NCBI RefSeq assembly: GCF_000969985.1
Contig: NZ_CP009526.1
Span: 4,712,001-4,776,000, forward strand
Source of the DNA: Methanosarcina barkeri str. Wiesmoor
Lineage (GTDB): Archaea > Halobacteriota > Methanosarcinia > Methanosarcinales > Methanosarcinaceae
Length of the DNA: 64,000 bases
Reading direction: 5' to 3'
In this document: positions 28,798-37,581 of the stretch, piece by piece
Layout of the letters: every line of letters starts with the position of its first letter
Numbering within the stretch: position 1 is the stretch's first letter
Program-made: the position numbers and the translations under genes
The notes under the pieces: generated by a model
Databases searched by the model: none
What the model saw: the letters and a program-made list of their open reading frames with translations, nothing else
Told to the model about the DNA's origin: nothing

Positions 28798-29157
28798 TCA
28801 ACCTCCGTTTTCCCATTTTTCAAGTTCCTGTCCGAGCCGTTCAGCCCAGGAATTCACCACGGTCATGATGATATTTTTTATTTTGGCCCTTGAGTTGATC
28901 TTATACTTGAAAACATAGCCTCCTCCATCCAGGTTCTGCTGCGACCTTTGCAGAATGTCTTTTTCATACAGTTTTTTGACGGAGCGCTGGATTGTAGAAA
29001 TATCCAGCTTCAAGACTTTTGAAAGAGAATCAGTGTCAACCCACTGCTCTTTCTCATTTAAAAAGTACTTCATAACCTTAAGGTCAGCCTTTGTAAGGTT
29101 AAGGGCACACTTGATCACGTCTTCGGTTTTGAACTCTTTACAGGCAAAATCTATCAT
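28798..29157 (-). CDS. Winged-helix transcriptional regulator (TrmB/ArsR-like)
   Basis: This 119-residue single-domain regulator has a helix-turn-helix at about 25-75 (LTKADLKVMKYFLNE..., LSKVLKLDISTIQRSVKKLYEKDIL), a wing with GGYVFKYK and a C-terminal helix for dimerisation (VVNSWAERLGQELEKW). No Cys cluster for redox sensing; a single Cys pair is absent (only Cys6 and Cys17). It overlaps its target-like neighbour, the membrane ferredoxin gene. Three AGTACT sites around its promoter suggest autoregulation. Effector unknown. Confidence 0.85.
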   Translation of the reverse strand: MIDFACKEFKTEDVIKCALNLTKADLKVMKYFLNEKEQWVDTDSLSKVLKLDISTIQRSVKKLYEKDILQRSQQNLDGGGYVFKYKINSRAKIKNIIMTVVNSWAERLGQELEKWENGG

Positions 29158-29176
29158 TCCAATCCCTCTGGAGTAC

Positions 29177-29257
29177 TACAGTACTGTAATATTCCCACCG
29201 CAATATATATACGATGTCAAGTACTGTACAATCTAGCCAAAAATAGGAAGTACTGCA
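29177..29257 (-). promoter_or_regulatory. Three AGTACT palindromic operators around a TATA box
   Basis: TACAGTACTGTA (29177-29188, a perfect 12-bp palindrome), TCAAGTACTGTA (29217-29228) and GGAAGTACTGCA (29246-29257) share the core AGTACTG. Centres are 40 and 29 bp apart, close to whole helical turns. The TATA box (AATATATAT, 29202-29210) lies between the first two, so a bound regulator would overlap the start site. Confidence 0.7.
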
Positions 29258-29576
29258 ATTTTTTAATATTTATCTTTGCCTTTATCTACATACATAAAAC
29301 TAAATGTATCCAGCATAGAAAATAAGAGATTGAACGCAAGTAAAGTTTCTTTGTTATACATTTAAAAAAGAGAAAATCTGTCTGGTGATTTTTATCTGTA
29401 ATCCATTATATAGTTAACTATGTAGTAAGATATTTATACTCCTTTTCTAATCTGCAATCGCGGTTTAATGAGCAGATTAAACTTTAAGGCTTTAATTTTA
29501 AGACTTTCTTTTTCACAGGAAAACCCTATTCTCTTTGTGTTAAGCTCATTAAAATCCACAAACACTCAACAAAAGA

Positions 29577-29604
29577 CCGGCAGGTTTCTCCTTTTCCCTG
29601 CCGG
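29577..29604 (-). terminator. Hairpin downstream of sufB
   Basis: CCGGCAGG and CCTGCCGG form an 8-bp perfect stem with a pyrimidine-rich loop, about 50 bp beyond the sufB stop codon. The location fits a terminator or RNA-stabilising hairpin of the sufCB operon. Confidence 0.6.
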
Positions 29605-29652
29605 TTTCACACACCCTGTTCCAGAACTGTTTTGGGTTCTGTTTGTTTAGAA

Positions 29653-30876
29653 TTACATTCCAAAGGCTGTCTGAGTAATCGTGTTTTCGATTTCTTTTTT
29701 CAGCTCTTCCGGAATTCCCCTTATACCTACATCCAGGAACCCACGCACAATCATGCCTACAGCTTCATCTTCGGTAAGGCCTCTAGCCATAAGGTACTCC
29801 ACCTGGTCTTTAGCAATTTTTCCAACTGCGGCCTCGTGAGTAAGTTCGACATCGTCTACGTTTGCTTCAAGGATGGGGATTGCAAGCTGGCTTCCTTTGT
29901 CGGAAAGGACAAGCCCTTTGCATTCAAGGTGTCCTTTTGCTCCCTTTTCATTGCCTATCATTTCTCCTCTTGCAATTACTCTTCCACCGATTGTAATAGT
30001 CCTTGATATAAGCTCAGCTTTCGTGCCAGGCGCATTGAATATCGCCCTGCTTCCTAGATCCAGTTCAGAACCGGAATGGGCAATGGCTATAGTATTTAAC
30101 CTGGTCACTGCTCCTTCTCCCTCAAGTTTGACAGTCGGATATGTCTGCACAGAATGGACAGGTTTCAGGCAGATGTAATTACTTACGTATGTTCCTCCTT
30201 CTTCGACTTTGATTACTGTCCTTGGCCTGACTCCTATCTGCTCAGCCCAGTTATGAATCATTGTGAAGTTCAGGGTAGCTCCTTTTTTTACGTACATTTC
30301 GGAAATTCCCAGATGCAGACCTTCTTCCACTCCCTTTTTAGCCGTGCAGCCTGTAATTATGTCAAGGCTGGCGCCTTCTTCGACTATCACAATATTATGT
30401 ACGGTCTGGAAAACTTTATCTTTGCCAAGCAAAAGACAGGTCTGAACTGGCAGGGACGATTTTTTCCCAGCAGGCACACGAATAAAGTATCCGTCCGCAT
30501 TTTCAAGGTAAGTTTTTGCGGTGTATTTGTCAGTATCAACAGATACAAGCTTCCAAGAGTAATCTTTAAGCCATTCGTACTTTTCCAGAGCTTTCTGGGT
30601 GGACATGAGTTCTACATTTTTTTCTTTCAGGGAAGAATGCGACACTGCATTATCAAGCACTATCAGACTGCCGGATCGTCCTTCTTCGCTAGGCACGACT
30701 CCTACCTGGAGTAGGGTTTTTTTGCTTTCCTCGTCAAGGGTCTGGAGATCTTCTATAGGCCTGCTAATCTTGGAACCTTCCTCAAATCTTTCCAGCTCTA
30801 AATCTTCTCCATAGGCTGCCTTTTTCTCGACTGCGCTTTCAGCGCGCTTTTTCAGGTTCACTTCATCAGTCTGCAT
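29653..30876 (-). CDS. sufB: SufB/SufD-type Fe-S scaffold protein
   Basis: This 407-residue protein has the SufBD beta-helix domain: YFIRVPAGKKSSLPVQTCLLL (about 132), a middle Cys (TGCTAKKG, about 177), and C-terminal GLVLSDKGSQLAIPILEANVDDVELTHEAAVGKI, the signature ending in EDxxxxHGAxxGxxD-like sequence. With SufC it builds Fe-S clusters. Only one SufBD gene is present, as usual in methanogens with the minimal SufBC system. The frame starts at GTG 30885, but ATG 30876 has GAGGAG upstream. It overlaps the end of sufC. Confidence 0.93.
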   Translation of the reverse strand: MQTDEVNLKKRAESAVEKKAAYGEDLELERFEEGSKISRPIEDLQTLDEESKKTLLQVGVVPSEEGRSGSLIVLDNAVSHSSLKEKNVELMSTQKALEKYEWLKDYSWKLVSVDTDKYTAKTYLENADGYFIRVPAGKKSSLPVQTCLLLGKDKVFQTVHNIVIVEEGASLDIITGCTAKKGVEEGLHLGISEMYVKKGATLNFTMIHNWAEQIGVRPRTVIKVEEGGTYVSNYICLKPVHSVQTYPTVKLEGEGAVTRLNTIAIAHSGSELDLGSRAIFNAPGTKAELISRTITIGGRVIARGEMIGNEKGAKGHLECKGLVLSDKGSQLAIPILEANVDDVELTHEAAVGKIAKDQVEYLMARGLTEDEAVGMIVRGFLDVGIRGIPEELKKEIENTITQTAFGM

Positions 30877-31607
30877 TTTATACACTCCTCATACCCTCTG
30901 TTCTTGATCTCGTTCAGCATCTTCATGGGGTTTCCTGAACACATAACTGTTCCATTGCAAAGGATATATCCTCGATCTGCGTTTACATAATCCAGAATCT
31001 GGCCTGTGTGAGTGATTATAAGGGCAGATTTACCTTTCTTACAGCTTTCGCCAGGACATTTCAGCCCTTCTTCAAGTAGTTCTTTTATTGTCATTCCTAC
31101 CTGTTCTATGCTTACGAGGTCCACTCCGGATTCCGGCTCGTCAAGCAAGTAAAGGCTCGGGTTCTGGGCTGAAAGTTGCAGAAGTTCTGAGCGTTTGATT
31201 TCTCCTCCCGAAAAGCCCACATTCACATCCCTGTCCATAAAGCGCTTCATATTAAGGTTCTCAGCAAGGTTCTCTGGGTTTTTCTTTCCTTTCGACAATA
31301 CCTTTACAAGATCCCTCAGTTTAATTCCGGTCATATCTGGAGGGCGCTGCATCATAATTCCCAGTCCAAGGCGGGCTCGTTCATCTACTGACATCCCGGT
31401 AATATCTTTTCCGTTAAACAGAATTCTACCTTTCACAACTCTGTATTCGCTGAAGCCCATTATCGTTCTCATCAGAGCTGACTTTCCGGCTCCATTTGGC
31501 CCAAAAAGCACATTGGTATATCCTTTTTTAACTTCGAGGTTCACATCATGAAGCAAAATTTTTCCGTTTACCTCTACAGTCAGATCCTCTATTTTTAGCA
31601 TCGACAT
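30858..31607 (-). CDS. sufC: SufC ATPase of the Suf system
   Basis: This 249-residue ABC ATPase drives Fe-S cluster assembly with SufB. Walker A FGPNGAGKS (residues 36-44), signature FSGGEIKRSEL (about 134-144), Walker B LYLLDEPESGVD (about 152-163) and the switch His in ALIITHTG are present. An unusual insert KCPGESCKKGKS precedes the final strand (Cys pair, about 190). ATG 31607 has GAGGAG upstream. The end overlaps the sufB start by 19 bp. Confidence 0.95.
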   Translation of the reverse strand: MSMLKIEDLTVEVNGKILLHDVNLEVKKGYTNVLFGPNGAGKSALMRTIMGFSEYRVVKGRILFNGKDITGMSVDERARLGLGIMMQRPPDMTGIKLRDLVKVLSKGKKNPENLAENLNMKRFMDRDVNVGFSGGEIKRSELLQLSAQNPSLYLLDEPESGVDLVSIEQVGMTIKELLEEGLKCPGESCKKGKSALIITHTGQILDYVNADRGYILCNGTVMCSGNPMKMLNEIKNRGYEECIKCRLMK

Positions 31608-32080
31608 TTTCTCCTCTTATTTCATTTTTAATACAGTTCCCCTCTACTTTTAGTTCATTTAATAATAATGCTTGAAAGTAAATTTATTCAAACTTTACTT
31701 TAGATGGCTAGAAAAATGTCAAGAACCGGGCAATTTCAGCATCTTTTCCCACCTTCCGTTATCTCCCACCAAATACTATATTCTTTTTAGAGAACATTCT
31801 ATTTCTAACTATAGATTCTTTATTAATTTTCTTTATTTTTTAAAATTAAGATGTTAAAATCCAGAACTTTGATAAAATGTATTTCAAATACAGGTTATAA
31901 AGTAAAATTTCTAAAATAGAAGTTTTTAATTTGTTTAGAATATTTGGTTTTGTAGAAAATTTATCTAAATAGCTTTGACTGAATCTGAAAATGAATGTAT
32001 AAAAGTATATTGAGTAATTCAGTTTAAATAATTGAAAATTCTTTATTTCAGAAAATTTCTACATAACCGAATATTTTAAT
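31608..32080. other. AT-rich promoter gap of sufCB
   Basis: About 470 bp between the MBL gene (3' end at 32081) and sufC. I see no gene and no repeat; the AT-rich stretch around 31640-31680 would hold the sufC promoter. Confidence 0.45.
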
Positions 32081-32743
32081 TTATTCTAGGTCCAAGCGCA
32101 GACCTACTTTGATTTCGACAAATTTTGCCGGGAAAATCTCTTTTATTTTTTCTCTATGAACGGTACAATGCCCTGCTGCAATGAGTTCCATTCCCCTCAA
32201 TCTTTCAAACTCCTCGTTATCGTGAAGCCCCCCAAGAATTCCCTTTACTTTTCCATAATGGCTGGCAGTATCCAGGATTGCGGCAAGCCCAGGGTGAGCA
32301 CAGCCTGTAAGTACGTAAGACCCGTTTCCCGTATCTAGGATAAGCGCTTGCTCCTTTACCTTGTCTCCGAGTTCTCCTGTACTCCTTATACCCTGAGAGA
32401 TTTCTACAGGCTCTTTTATTTCGATAAGAGTCGATTTTTTCTCAATTTCTCTTTTAAGATTCTTCGAAAAAGAAGCAGGAACATAGACCTCAAGCCCAGG
32501 ATTTGCCTGAAGAATCTCGGGAAGACCACCTATATGATCCCAGTGCTGGTGAGAGAGAATCAGTTTTCCGATTCCTGCTGGATCAATGTTTAGCCTCTTC
32601 ATATGTTTCAGGAGAAGAGTGCCATCCCATCCGGTGTCAAAAAGAAGGGTTTCACGACTTGTTTCAATAAGAGCTGCAAACCCCCAGCTTCCTGTAAAAC
32701 CCTGACCAGCTTTGTTGTCATAGATGACAGTAAGCCTGAACAT
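32081..32743 (-). CDS. Metallo-beta-lactamase fold hydrolase
   Basis: This 220-residue protein has the metal-binding motif SHQHWDHIGG (HxHxDH, about 63-72), a GCAHPGLAAILD segment (about 148) with a further His, and AGHCTVHREK near residue 190. The pattern fits the MBL group that includes 7,8-dihydropterin-6-methyl-4-(beta-ribofuranosyl)-aminobenzene-5'-phosphate synthase, a methanopterin-pathway enzyme, and other small hydrolases. Substrate is not clear from sequence. It lies 9 bp after nrpR and is likely co-transcribed with it. Confidence 0.8.
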   Translation of the reverse strand: MFRLTVIYDNKAGQGFTGSWGFAALIETSRETLLFDTGWDGTLLLKHMKRLNIDPAGIGKLILSHQHWDHIGGLPEILQANPGLEVYVPASFSKNLKREIEKKSTLIEIKEPVEISQGIRSTGELGDKVKEQALILDTGNGSYVLTGCAHPGLAAILDTASHYGKVKGILGGLHDNEEFERLRGMELIAAGHCTVHREKIKEIFPAKFVEIKVGLRLDLE

Positions 32744-32752
32744 TTAGATTCC

Positions 32753-33724
32753 TCAGATTTCTGTCATGGTATTATATTCCATAACAGTAGAAACAGGATT
32801 CGTCTTCATTTTAATTCCGGTCTCTTCAAGGGCGCAGATGCCATTAATACCTCCTACAATTGCAATCCCGAACTTCCCGGTTTCAACGGGAGCTCCAAAC
32901 AAGGTTTCATCAACTTCTCCAAGAGGGTAATAACCCGCAAGGCCGACTTTTTCTACCGTTTTGAGAACTTCTCTAGCCCTTTCATAAGCCGAGCAATTGA
33001 TCTGCCGCATATTGGCAAGGATTTTACCTTCCCCTTTTTCAAGCACGTCAAGAACAGAAGTGGTCTTTCTGCTCATGAAAATTTGTATCGGATCAATTGA
33101 GGTTCCACTGTAGGAAATCAAATCTGAAAACCGTGCAGGTTTTCGATTTTCTATCTGAATAATCCCACCATACGCAGGTTCTACAGGGATGCCCGCTTTG
33201 AGAAGGAGCCCATCAAAAACAACGCTGCAGACCGTAGCTATTCCGACTTTTCCGGGAGGCAGGGAAAGCAGTTCTTCATCTTCTTCGATAATCCTCACTC
33301 TTGGGCTTATCATATACCCTTCGTGTGCAGTATATGAAACCACCTCAATGACAGTCTCTAAATCATCCTTATCAAAGTATGAAATATTTACAGGCACTAC
33401 TCCTTCATTGGTCTTGGGGTTATATGTGGTTCTAAAAGCCATCTCTTCTATTCGGGATATTACAAAGCCAAACCGGTCTGCGATAAGGGCGTCATTCATC
33501 TCCCTTTCTCCTAATTCGGTAAGTGTGCGTCCTGCATACCCATGTTTGCTTGTGAATCCTCTTTCGTCCAGGATCCTCAGATGGTAGCGGACAGCCCGCT
33601 CTCCTATATCATAGCCCCGGTTATTAAGTTCATCAGCTATTGCCCGGGCACCTATAGGCTTGTCACTTTCGTGAATTACCCTCATAATTTCAATGAGTTT
33701 TCGCTCAATTTGCGGATCCATCAT
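32753..33724 (-). CDS. nrpR: NrpR-type nitrogen regulator
   Basis: It has a winged helix (residues 5-70: GARAIADELNNRGYDIGERAVRYHLRILDERG) followed by one NrpR/DUF128 effector domain (about 95-320). NrpR represses nif and other nitrogen genes in methanogens and releases DNA on binding 2-oxoglutarate. The HTH plus single domain matches the DNA-binding subunit (NrpRI) of the two-subunit Methanosarcina system. Starts: GTG 33733 is possible, ATG 33724 is supported by GGTG six bases upstream. Followed 9 bp later by the MBL gene. Confidence 0.92.
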   Translation of the reverse strand: MMDPQIERKLIEIMRVIHESDKPIGARAIADELNNRGYDIGERAVRYHLRILDERGFTSKHGYAGRTLTELGEREMNDALIADRFGFVISRIEEMAFRTTYNPKTNEGVVPVNISYFDKDDLETVIEVVSYTAHEGYMISPRVRIIEEDEELLSLPPGKVGIATVCSVVFDGLLLKAGIPVEPAYGGIIQIENRKPARFSDLISYSGTSIDPIQIFMSRKTTSVLDVLEKGEGKILANMRQINCSAYERAREVLKTVEKVGLAGYYPLGEVDETLFGAPVETGKFGIAIVGGINGICALEETGIKMKTNPVSTVMEYNTMTEI

Positions 33725-33733
33725 GTTTAACAC

Positions 33734-34395
33734 CGTTATACTTTACGATAAAAATGAATTGCCTTTAATTGTGACAAAATTCTATAATTTTTAAATAAGC
33801 TCTGAGTAAAGCCTGTTCTTTCCAGGCTTGCCCAAAACCGATTTAGTTCTTATTTATATGTAATTATAGTAAATCTTTTCGTAGTTAATATATTTTATCT
33901 CCCGAGTTCCGTCTTCCGAGTCCCGTCTCGGGAGGACGGAGCCCTTTTCGCTACGCTCAAGAGGGCTGAACTATGGGTAAGATAAATTGTTTTTCAATTT
34001 GCTGAAAAGGGCTGATTTACCTGCAATCTTTATAAAAAGGCTTGATAGCAAACTTTTTTTGAAAAAGTTTGGTCGAAAACGTTGTTACTGTGTGATCAAC
34101 CGGTGCAACGGTTGCGCTCAAGAGGGCTGAATTATAATGAAAGTGTTTAAATAAGCCATGAAGACGGACTTATGTCAAGAAAAGTTGATTTTTCACTCAC
34201 TCAGGGGTGATTTATCCGAATTTTATTTTGGTTATAGAATTAGGGTTTAAGTTATACTAGTGTCTTGAAAATTTAGTTATTGGTCACATATAAACTCTGA
34301 ATTGCCACATATTGATGAGAATAAATCAAGAATTATGCCCAATAATTAAATTGTCATGGCACTAAATTATATAAAGGTGGCTGTATTTAATTATA
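33734..34395. repeat. Intergenic region of repeats and hairpins upstream of nrpR
   Basis: It contains strong dyads: CTCCCGAG...CTCGGGAG (about 33900-33937) and AGCCCTTTTC...AAGAGGGCT (about 33940-33967). The block GTGATCAACCGGTGCAACGG (about 34091-34110) recurs inverted near 46080-46100. Copy 2 of the 103-bp repeat follows at 34256. No gene seen. Confidence 0.6.
34256..34357. repeat. 103-bp dispersed repeat, copy 2
   Basis: It matches 24381-24483 (ACTAGTGTC..., TTGGTCACATA..., ...CAATAATTAAATTGTCATG). The sequence after the shared ATG does not match copy 1. Confidence 0.75.
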
Positions 34396-34890
34396 TCATA
34401 TTATTTTTATAATTCCTGGTTGAGGGGAGTAAAGTTCTCCTGTTTCCAGGAGGTTCTTGAGGATCGTCTCGAATTTTTCCTGAATTATTCCTTTTTCGAG
34501 GACTTTTTGTCGAAGTTCTTCTTTTTCGATTTTTCCACCAGTGGTATTCAGAATTTCAAGAATAATTGATTTTGGGTCTTTTTTTGCAGGGGGAGAGCTG
34601 GAAAGGCTTTTTTCTGAAAGTTTGAATTTTTTTACTGGAGTTTCAGCTTTGGAGATTGAGGGTTCAGATTCATAGGGATGTGAAGTTAGTGAAAAGTTTT
34701 CGTTGACTCTTCCGGAGATTTCAGCTTGCAGGTGAGTTCGAAAAAGCACTGCATCTTCGAGATCTTCGGAGAAGTGGAATACCCTCAATTTTCGGGTTTG
34801 CAGGAGAGCGCCGCAATGCTGGCATTTCAGGGTCTTTTTTCCTGTTTCTGTGATCTGGGCATGCTGTCGGCATTTAGGGCACACAATCAC
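34396..34890 (-). CDS. Zinc-ribbon and winged-helix protein
   Basis: This 164-residue protein opens with a zinc ribbon (CPKC at 4-7 and CQHC at 23-26), continues through a Ser/Pro/Lys-rich linker (about 75-110) and ends with a winged-helix-like module (ILNTTGGKIEKEELRQKVLEKGIIQEKFETILKNLLETGELYSP). The C-terminal part resembles the wHTH found at the end of archaeal replication and repair proteins such as MCM. A DNA-linked role is inferred. GTG start; the cis-prenyltransferase-like gene ends 45 bp upstream, so they may form an operon. Confidence 0.75.
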   Translation of the reverse strand: MIVCPKCRQHAQITETGKKTLKCQHCGALLQTRKLRVFHFSEDLEDAVLFRTHLQAEISGRVNENFSLTSHPYESEPSISKAETPVKKFKLSEKSLSSSPPAKKDPKSIILEILNTTGGKIEKEELRQKVLEKGIIQEKFETILKNLLETGELYSPQPGIIKII

Positions 34891-34935
34891 TGCATAGCGC
34901 AGATTTTTGCGCTTTCGTCCAAATTCCAGCTCAGC

Positions 34936-35610
34936 TCACCTTCCGTATCTTCTCTTTCTTTTCTGGAAGTCCCTCATAGCTCTCAGCAGATCGACCTTTC
35001 GTACATCTTTCCAGTTAACATCTGTAAAATAAAGTTCCGAATAGACTGACTGCCACACCAGGAAATCCGAAAGATTCTGCCCTCCCGAACGGATCATAAT
35101 ATCAGGCTCGTGGTTGACAAGGAGATGAGATTCGATCATTTTTTCGTCCACTTCTTCAGGTCTGACAGTTCTTGCTTTAACTTCCTCAAGGATAGTCAGT
35201 ACAGCCCTCATAATTTCATCTCTTCCGCCAAATCCCAGTGATACATAAACAAGAAAATCATTTCCAGGAGCAGTGCTATTTACCTCTCCGTCAACGTCAT
35301 AAATTTGATAACCTGTGCCGGCAGGAAGGTTAGAAAAGTTAGTTTCCAATCTTGTTTTGAGCGTTGATGCGACTTCGGCTTTTAAAGTCGGATCAGTTTT
35401 CAGGATATCTACATAGACGCTCACAATTTGGACCCCGAATTTTCTAAAAATGTTAAGTGTGGATATGAGTCTTTCGATTCCTTCAGGGTCAAAAAGGTCA
35501 GTTTCTTTGAGTATGATTGCTACATGTCTGGGAATATTTGAAAACTCCCTGGCTATTTGCCAGCCCAAGTACCTCTCATAGACTGGATATGCAAAAGAAA
35601 GTAAATCCAT
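34936..35610 (-). CDS. Cis-prenyltransferase (UppS) family protein with altered active site
   Basis: This 224-residue UppS-like protein retains the architecture: YERYLGWQI at the N-terminus, HVAIIL strand, FGGRDEI (about 139), IRSGGQ (about 185) and WQSVYSELYF (about 196). The Mg-binding Asp of the HVAIIMDGN motif is replaced (HVAIILKET), and the second diphosphate-binding Arg of GGExRxSNF is missing (GGQNLSDF). It may be an accessory subunit like the inactive NgBR/Nus1 partners, or have changed function. ATG 35610 is supported by GGGAGG; GTG 35631 is an alternative. Confidence 0.8.
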   Translation of the reverse strand: MDLLSFAYPVYERYLGWQIAREFSNIPRHVAIILKETDLFDPEGIERLISTLNIFRKFGVQIVSVYVDILKTDPTLKAEVASTLKTRLETNFSNLPAGTGYQIYDVDGEVNSTAPGNDFLVYVSLGFGGRDEIMRAVLTILEEVKARTVRPEEVDEKMIESHLLVNHEPDIMIRSGGQNLSDFLVWQSVYSELYFTDVNWKDVRKVDLLRAMRDFQKRKRRYGR

Positions 35611-35763
35611 CGGAAAAATATCCTCCCTCACAAGCTAAAGCAATCCACTATTTCATCTTTTCTATTGTTCATTTCAACTTCATAATACTTTCCAGACCTG
35701 ATCCGAATGCTCTGTTCCAGGTGACAGTTTTTTCAGGTTTATTGGGTCTATTATTGGGTTTGT

Positions 35764-36948
35764 TTACTTTGCAGTGGATACGATCTTGATTACATCGCCA
35801 TTTTTTAGTTCATGTTTTTCCCCAAGCCTGAGCCTTGTCCTTGCATCTACCGCGTACAAAAACCGGTCTCCTATTTCAGTATGTATCTGATAAGCAAGAT
35901 CATGGCAGGTAGAGCCCCTTTTCATAAGGTAGGCGTCAGGAAGAATATTCCCACTTTTATCGGACCACTTTCCTTCGTCTTCTACTGGGTACACAACAAT
36001 AAGGTCCAGAAGCTCGAAGACAGTCCGGTTTATGCATTCCTGAACACCTGTACTGCCAAGCCTCTCAATCACTTTATGAATGGCTTCGAGCCCTTTTTTC
36101 TGGGCTTTTGTAAGGTCTCCACCAAGTACCTCGAATTTCCTGTCTCCGGGGCTATATTTAATAAGCCCGTTTTTTGCTGCAGACTTAAGTGCCAGTTCGG
36201 CTGCTGCACTTGCAGGGACTACTATTCTATCGAGGTCTTTAAGCCTGTCCAGGTTTTCTCTTGAGGCGATGTCGGCTTTATTTGCGGCGATAAGCAGAGG
36301 CTTACTGATCTCTCTCATTGTGTCGCAGAGCCGGATCATATCTTCTTCGCTCCATTTAACGTGGTCCAGTCTTGAAAGCCCTGTCTTTATCAAAGCTGCA
36401 TTCACATGGGATTCTCTTATCCCTGCCCCAGCAAGCTGTTCTGCAATTACGACTTCGAGCTTGAGCCCTTCGGCCTGGATTTTTCTGGCAAGTTTGACCC
36501 AGTTTCTTTCCAGAATACCATAAAGCCACATTGTAATTTCCCTGTTCAGGAAAGCTACGTCTTCAAGAGGATCGTGATCTCCGATATCTACAGGATTGCC
36601 CTCGGCATCAGTCCCACCTGAGGCGTCTACTACATGAATAATTGCCTGAGCCTGCCTTAGTTCATCCAGAAAAGTGTTCCCAAGTCCTCTTCCTTTGTAC
36701 GCATCAGGTACAAGTCCGGCAACGTCAATTATATCAATCGGGACGAGCCTCACCCCATCCACACACTTTCCACATCTTTTTTCCTTTTCTTTGCAGGGAC
36801 ATTCAACCCGCACATAAGTAACTCCGTGATTAGCATTAATAGTTGTAAAAGGATAATTTGCAATTTCAACGTCTGCGAGTGTAGCAGCTTTGAAAAAAGT
36901 GGATTTTCCCGCATTGGGTTTTCCTGCAAGTCCTATAGTCATTGACAT
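35764..36948 (-). CDS. OBG/YchF-type P-loop NTPase (archaeal COG0012-like)
   Basis: A 394-residue GTPase with G1 GKPNAGKST (9-17), G3 DVAG (about 73), G4 NKAD (about 222) and a C-terminal TGS domain ending HELKNGDVIKIVSTAK. An insertion with CPCKEKEKRCGKC (about 50-62) is typical of the archaeal members and could bind metal. These proteins bind ribosomes; exact role in archaea is unknown. It is transcribed alone, 130 bp upstream of the UppS-like gene, tail to start. Confidence 0.9.
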   Translation of the reverse strand: MSMTIGLAGKPNAGKSTFFKAATLADVEIANYPFTTINANHGVTYVRVECPCKEKEKRCGKCVDGVRLVPIDIIDVAGLVPDAYKGRGLGNTFLDELRQAQAIIHVVDASGGTDAEGNPVDIGDHDPLEDVAFLNREITMWLYGILERNWVKLARKIQAEGLKLEVVIAEQLAGAGIRESHVNAALIKTGLSRLDHVKWSEEDMIRLCDTMREISKPLLIAANKADIASRENLDRLKDLDRIVVPASAAAELALKSAAKNGLIKYSPGDRKFEVLGGDLTKAQKKGLEAIHKVIERLGSTGVQECINRTVFELLDLIVVYPVEDEGKWSDKSGNILPDAYLMKRGSTCHDLAYQIHTEIGDRFLYAVDARTRLRLGEKHELKNGDVIKIVSTAK

Positions 36949-37082
36949 AAATTATAAAAAAGAACTTGTTGCATTTAATCTTTATTGATAGTGATATCGG
37001 AGAAGCAGGATTTTTTTCTTCGACTTCCGGGCCGAGGTCAGAGCTGTAAATTAGGGGTTAAGTCGGTTCTTGAGGAATAAAG

Positions 37083-37092
37083 TTTATATCCT
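37083..37092 (+). promoter_or_regulatory. TATA box for tRNA-Arg
   Basis: TTTATATCC lies about 35 bp before the mature tRNA start, in the proper place for an archaeal promoter of a tRNA gene. Confidence 0.6.
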
Positions 37093-37122
37093 TGAATGTG
37101 CTTATCAGTGTTGCTCGCTTGT

Positions 37123-37193
37123 GTCCCGATAGGGTAGTGGATATCCTTGAGGCCTGCGGAGCCTTAGACCTGAGTTCAAGTCTCAGTCGGGAC
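37123..37193 (+). tRNA. tRNA-Arg (anticodon GCG)
   Basis: It folds as a cloverleaf: acceptor GTCCCGA/TCGGGAC (7 bp perfect), D arm GGGTAGTGGATATCC, anticodon stem GAGGC/GCCTT with loop CTGCGGA giving anticodon GCG (Arg, codon CGC), and T arm CTGAG-TTCAAGT-CTCAG. No intron; CCA is not encoded. A discriminator follows at 37194. Confidence 0.93.
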
Positions 37194-37195
37194 GT

Positions 37196-37581
37196 AAATT
37201 CTTATTTTTATTTTCTGTTTTTCTTATTTGATCTTCTTCCTTCAATTCTTCACCGGATTTTAGTTTTATTCTTCTTGATTTCTTCTTTGCTTCGGCTCCC
37301 TTCTTTGCTTCGGTTCCGTTCTCATTGCTTCTCGATTTTTTCATTTTCTTCAATTTTTCTCCCTACTTTGTGCCCTCCACTTTCTTCCCTTCTGGTCTAC
37401 CATTTACTTCCTTTCTACGATTCGCTTCTTGTCTATGATTTACTTTCTGCTTTGATTAGTATCCTGTCTTCTGCTTCTTTGTTTCAGGCATTACATTTTT
37501 GTTTTTGCCCTTCCCGGTTAAATCAAAAAGATAATGAATATGACCTGAAGTTATAATATTAAAGGAAAAAGAGGGATATTT
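37196..37581. other. Pyrimidine-rich intergenic region
   Basis: It lies downstream of the tRNA and is unusually rich in T and C on the plus strand with scattered TTCTTC and CTTTGCTTCGG repeats (37290-37320, twice). No gene seen. TTATAATATTA at about 37549 and GAGGG before ATG 37582 are signals for the lipoprotein gene. Confidence 0.5.

Larger units (their letters stand above)
29158..29652. other. Intergenic region with regulator promoter
   Basis: The first 110 bp contain the operators and TATA box of the regulator gene, listed separately. The remainder (29270-29652) is AT-rich, lies downstream of sufB, and shows only a CCGGCAGGTTTCTCCTTTTCCCTGCCGG hairpin (about 29577-29604), which can terminate sufB transcription. 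Confidence 0.5.
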
